64,000 bases of DNA from an uncultured Pseudodesulfovibrio sp. GTDB taxonomy: Bacteria; Desulfobacterota; Desulfovibrionia; Desulfovibrionales; Desulfovibrionaceae. Each line of letters starts with the position of its first letter. Position 1 is the stretch's first letter. Made by a program: the position numbers and the translations under genes. The notes under the pieces were generated by a model that saw only the letters and a program-made list of their open reading frames with translations, made no database searches and was not told the DNA's origin. Shown in pieces: positions 62,850 to 64,000 of this stretch. Location: NCBI RefSeq assembly GCF_963677845.1, contig NZ_OY782498.1, positions 1,244,001 to 1,308,000 on the forward strand, in the 5' to 3' direction.

Positions 62850-63425
62850 TTTTGCGTATTCTCCCAGAACGTCCCAGAGCTTGTCTTCACCTTTACCCGT
62901 TTTGCTGGAGAATAGCAGAGGATTACTTTTTTGTTGTAAGATGTTTTTCCATTGACTTTGAAGTTTGGCCAATTCCCGTTGTTTGGGCTTATCAGCTTTT
63001 GTCAGAACGGGAATGACCGGTATGCCGAGACTTTTTAGATAGGAAGTCAGTTCCATGTCGATTTTCTGCGGCGTGAGGCGTGAATCGAGCAGGACAGCAA
63101 CTGCTTTGAGTTGCGGGGTGTCGGTCATGTAGGCCTCAATAAGTTTTGCCCATTTGGCCCGTTCCGTTTTGGAACATTTGGCATAGCCATAGCCCGGCAG
63201 ATCAACAAGGAAGTAGCCATCTGGATTAACTTTGTAATAATTGAGACTTCGGGTTTTTCCTGGCTTGGAACTAATTTTTGCCAGTTTTTTGCGTCCGGCC
63301 AAACGGTTGACCAGTGAAGATTTTCCAACGTTGGAACGTCCCGCCAAGGCTATTTGGGGTTCGTCGAAATTCTCAAGTTGCTTGATTTCGTATATTGTTT
63401 TGACTAACTCAATGGTTCGGTTCAT
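62844..63425 (-). CDS. engB: ribosome-biogenesis GTPase EngB/YsxC
   Basis: 193 residues from ATG 63425 (MNRTIELVKTIYEIKQL). G1 GRSNVGKSS, G3 DLPGYGYA, G4 TKADK are intact. An in-frame ATG at 63467 would add 14 residues, but the short N-terminus before G1 is the family norm. GTPase involved in 50S subunit assembly and cell division. Confidence 0.93.
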   Translation of the reverse strand: MNRTIELVKTIYEIKQLENFDEPQIALAGRSNVGKSSLVNRLAGRKKLAKISSKPGKTRSLNYYKVNPDGYFLVDLPGYGYAKCSKTERAKWAKLIEAYMTDTPQLKAVAVLLDSRLTPQKIDMELTSYLKSLGIPVIPVLTKADKPKQRELAKLQSQWKNILQQKSNPLLFSSKTGKGEDKLWDVLGEYAKL

Positions 63426-63535
63426 AAAGAAATACCGCTCTTGCTTATGGTTTTCATCAACCCCCATCTTTCGTCATTTTTCTGGGGAGAGTCAAGGCAA
63501 GGAAGCGAAAATCTTCTGAATAGAGGGAAATGGGT

Positions 63536-63994
63536 ATGGCCAAACTCACTATATTGATACTGAATGGCCCGAATCTTGGGCATATAGGCAAGCGGCAACC
63601 GGATATTTATGGTTCGCAAACCATGGATGATATGCCTGCTTTGCTGGAAAAGACCATGGGCTCAGTTGCTGATGGTATTGGGCTCATGCATTTTCAATCC
63701 AATTCCGAAGGCGCCCTTATTGATCGCTTGGAGCTGGCCAGAGAGGAAGGTGTTGACGGTGTTGTGTTTAACGCCGGAGCATATACCCATACAAGCCTTG
63801 CCATTGCCGATTGTCTCGCCTGGATAGATATTCCATGCGTGGAAGTGCATATCAGTAACATCTGGGCGCGGACAGACCAGCCGCTCAGGCAACAGTCACT
63901 CATGGGAGAACAGTGTGTGGGTGTCATTGCCGGATTTGGCATTCTGGGGTATGCCCTCGGTGTTCAGGCGTTGTACGAACGTCTGGCTGGGTAA
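63536..63994 (+). CDS. aroQ: type II 3-dehydroquinate dehydratase AroQ
   Basis: 152 residues from ATG 63536, with AGAGGGA 7 bases upstream; the ATG at 63530 is too close to that site. Dodecameric shikimate-pathway enzyme. LILNGPNLGHIGKRQPDIYG carries the conserved Asn, Arg and Tyr; FQSNSEGALID and NAGAYTHTS contain the other active-site residues; HISN and the ARTDQPLRQQS stretch follow. Ends 6 bases before the window edge. Confidence 0.95.
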   Translation: MAKLTILILNGPNLGHIGKRQPDIYGSQTMDDMPALLEKTMGSVADGIGLMHFQSNSEGALIDRLELAREEGVDGVVFNAGAYTHTSLAIADCLAWIDIPCVEVHISNIWARTDQPLRQQSLMGEQCVGVIAGFGILGYALGVQALYERLAG

Positions 63995-64000
63995 AATTTT

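Overview
This 64 kb window looks like a core chromosomal segment of a sulfate-reducing deltaproteobacterium of the Desulfovibrionaceae (Desulfovibrio/Pseudodesulfovibrio type). The reasons are: two tandem small assimilatory-type sirohaem sulfite reductase homologues; a single-chain succinyl-CoA synthetase; very large pyruvate carboxylase and PEP synthase proteins beside birA; a cys/nif Fe-S assembly cluster; and a tmRNA whose tag reads ANDNYDYAMAA. Genus and species cannot be fixed from the sequence alone. I see no insertion sequence, prophage, CRISPR array or defence island.

Layout. 1-4.0 kb: a Crp/Fnr-type regulator start, divergent from a redox cluster (membrane polyferredoxin, soluble ferredoxin, cupin, two paralogous sirohaem proteins). 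4.2-7.0 kb: trkA-trkH potassium uptake. 7.3-10.8 kb: nadC-nadA-nadB on the minus strand. 11-12.3 kb: mgtE. 12.4-18.7 kb: a long minus-strand string running from ileS and lspA through a PLDc_N-like membrane protein, a CpoB-like lipoprotein, a NIL-domain ferredoxin and a PilZ protein to cheZ. 18.9-23.8 kb: a TPR protein, then cysteine synthesis and Fe-S assembly (cysE, cysK, nifS, nifU, DUF493). 24-26.6 kb: a receiver-PAS-GGDEF-EAL protein and two tiny membrane proteins. 26.7-28.9 kb: ilvB-ilvN behind a valine-rich leader peptide and attenuator. 29-30.8 kb: a flagellin-like protein with its own sigma-28 promoter, and a nucleotidyltransferase-like protein. 30.9-31.6 kb: two tandem tRNA-Pro/tRNA-Thr units, each with promoter and terminator.

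31.9-36.5 kb: cheW, an Smr protein, sufC-sufB/D, a TetR regulator and a membrane hydrolase. 36.6-42.1 kb: a glycosyltransferase, the SucC-SucD fusion, a DHH phosphoesterase and cca. 42.1-50.7 kb: birA, pyruvate carboxylase and PEP synthase, a gluconeogenic/anaplerotic block in which the ligase that biotinylates the carboxylase lies just upstream of it. 50.8-55.3 kb: flagellar genes (flaG from a consensus sigma-28 promoter; a DUF342/FapA-like protein with motA and two motB paralogues). 55.4-55.8 kb: ssrA (tmRNA). 56-59 kb: a membrane-fusion-protein/ABC exporter whose promoter is overlaid by two inverted repeats. 59.2-64 kb: tRNA-Met, uppP, a small protein, lptF-lptG, engB and aroQ.

Together the genes serve anaerobic redox metabolism, NAD, Cys, branched-chain amino-acid and Fe-S synthesis, central C3/C4 carbon flow, motility and envelope biogenesis. 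The least conventional items are the tandem sirohaem cluster, the zinc-ribbon-tailed pyruvate carboxylase, the expanded PEP synthase, the sigma-28-driven orphan flagellin-like protein, the double-MotB operon with a DUF342 protein, and the Cys-rich serine acetyltransferase.
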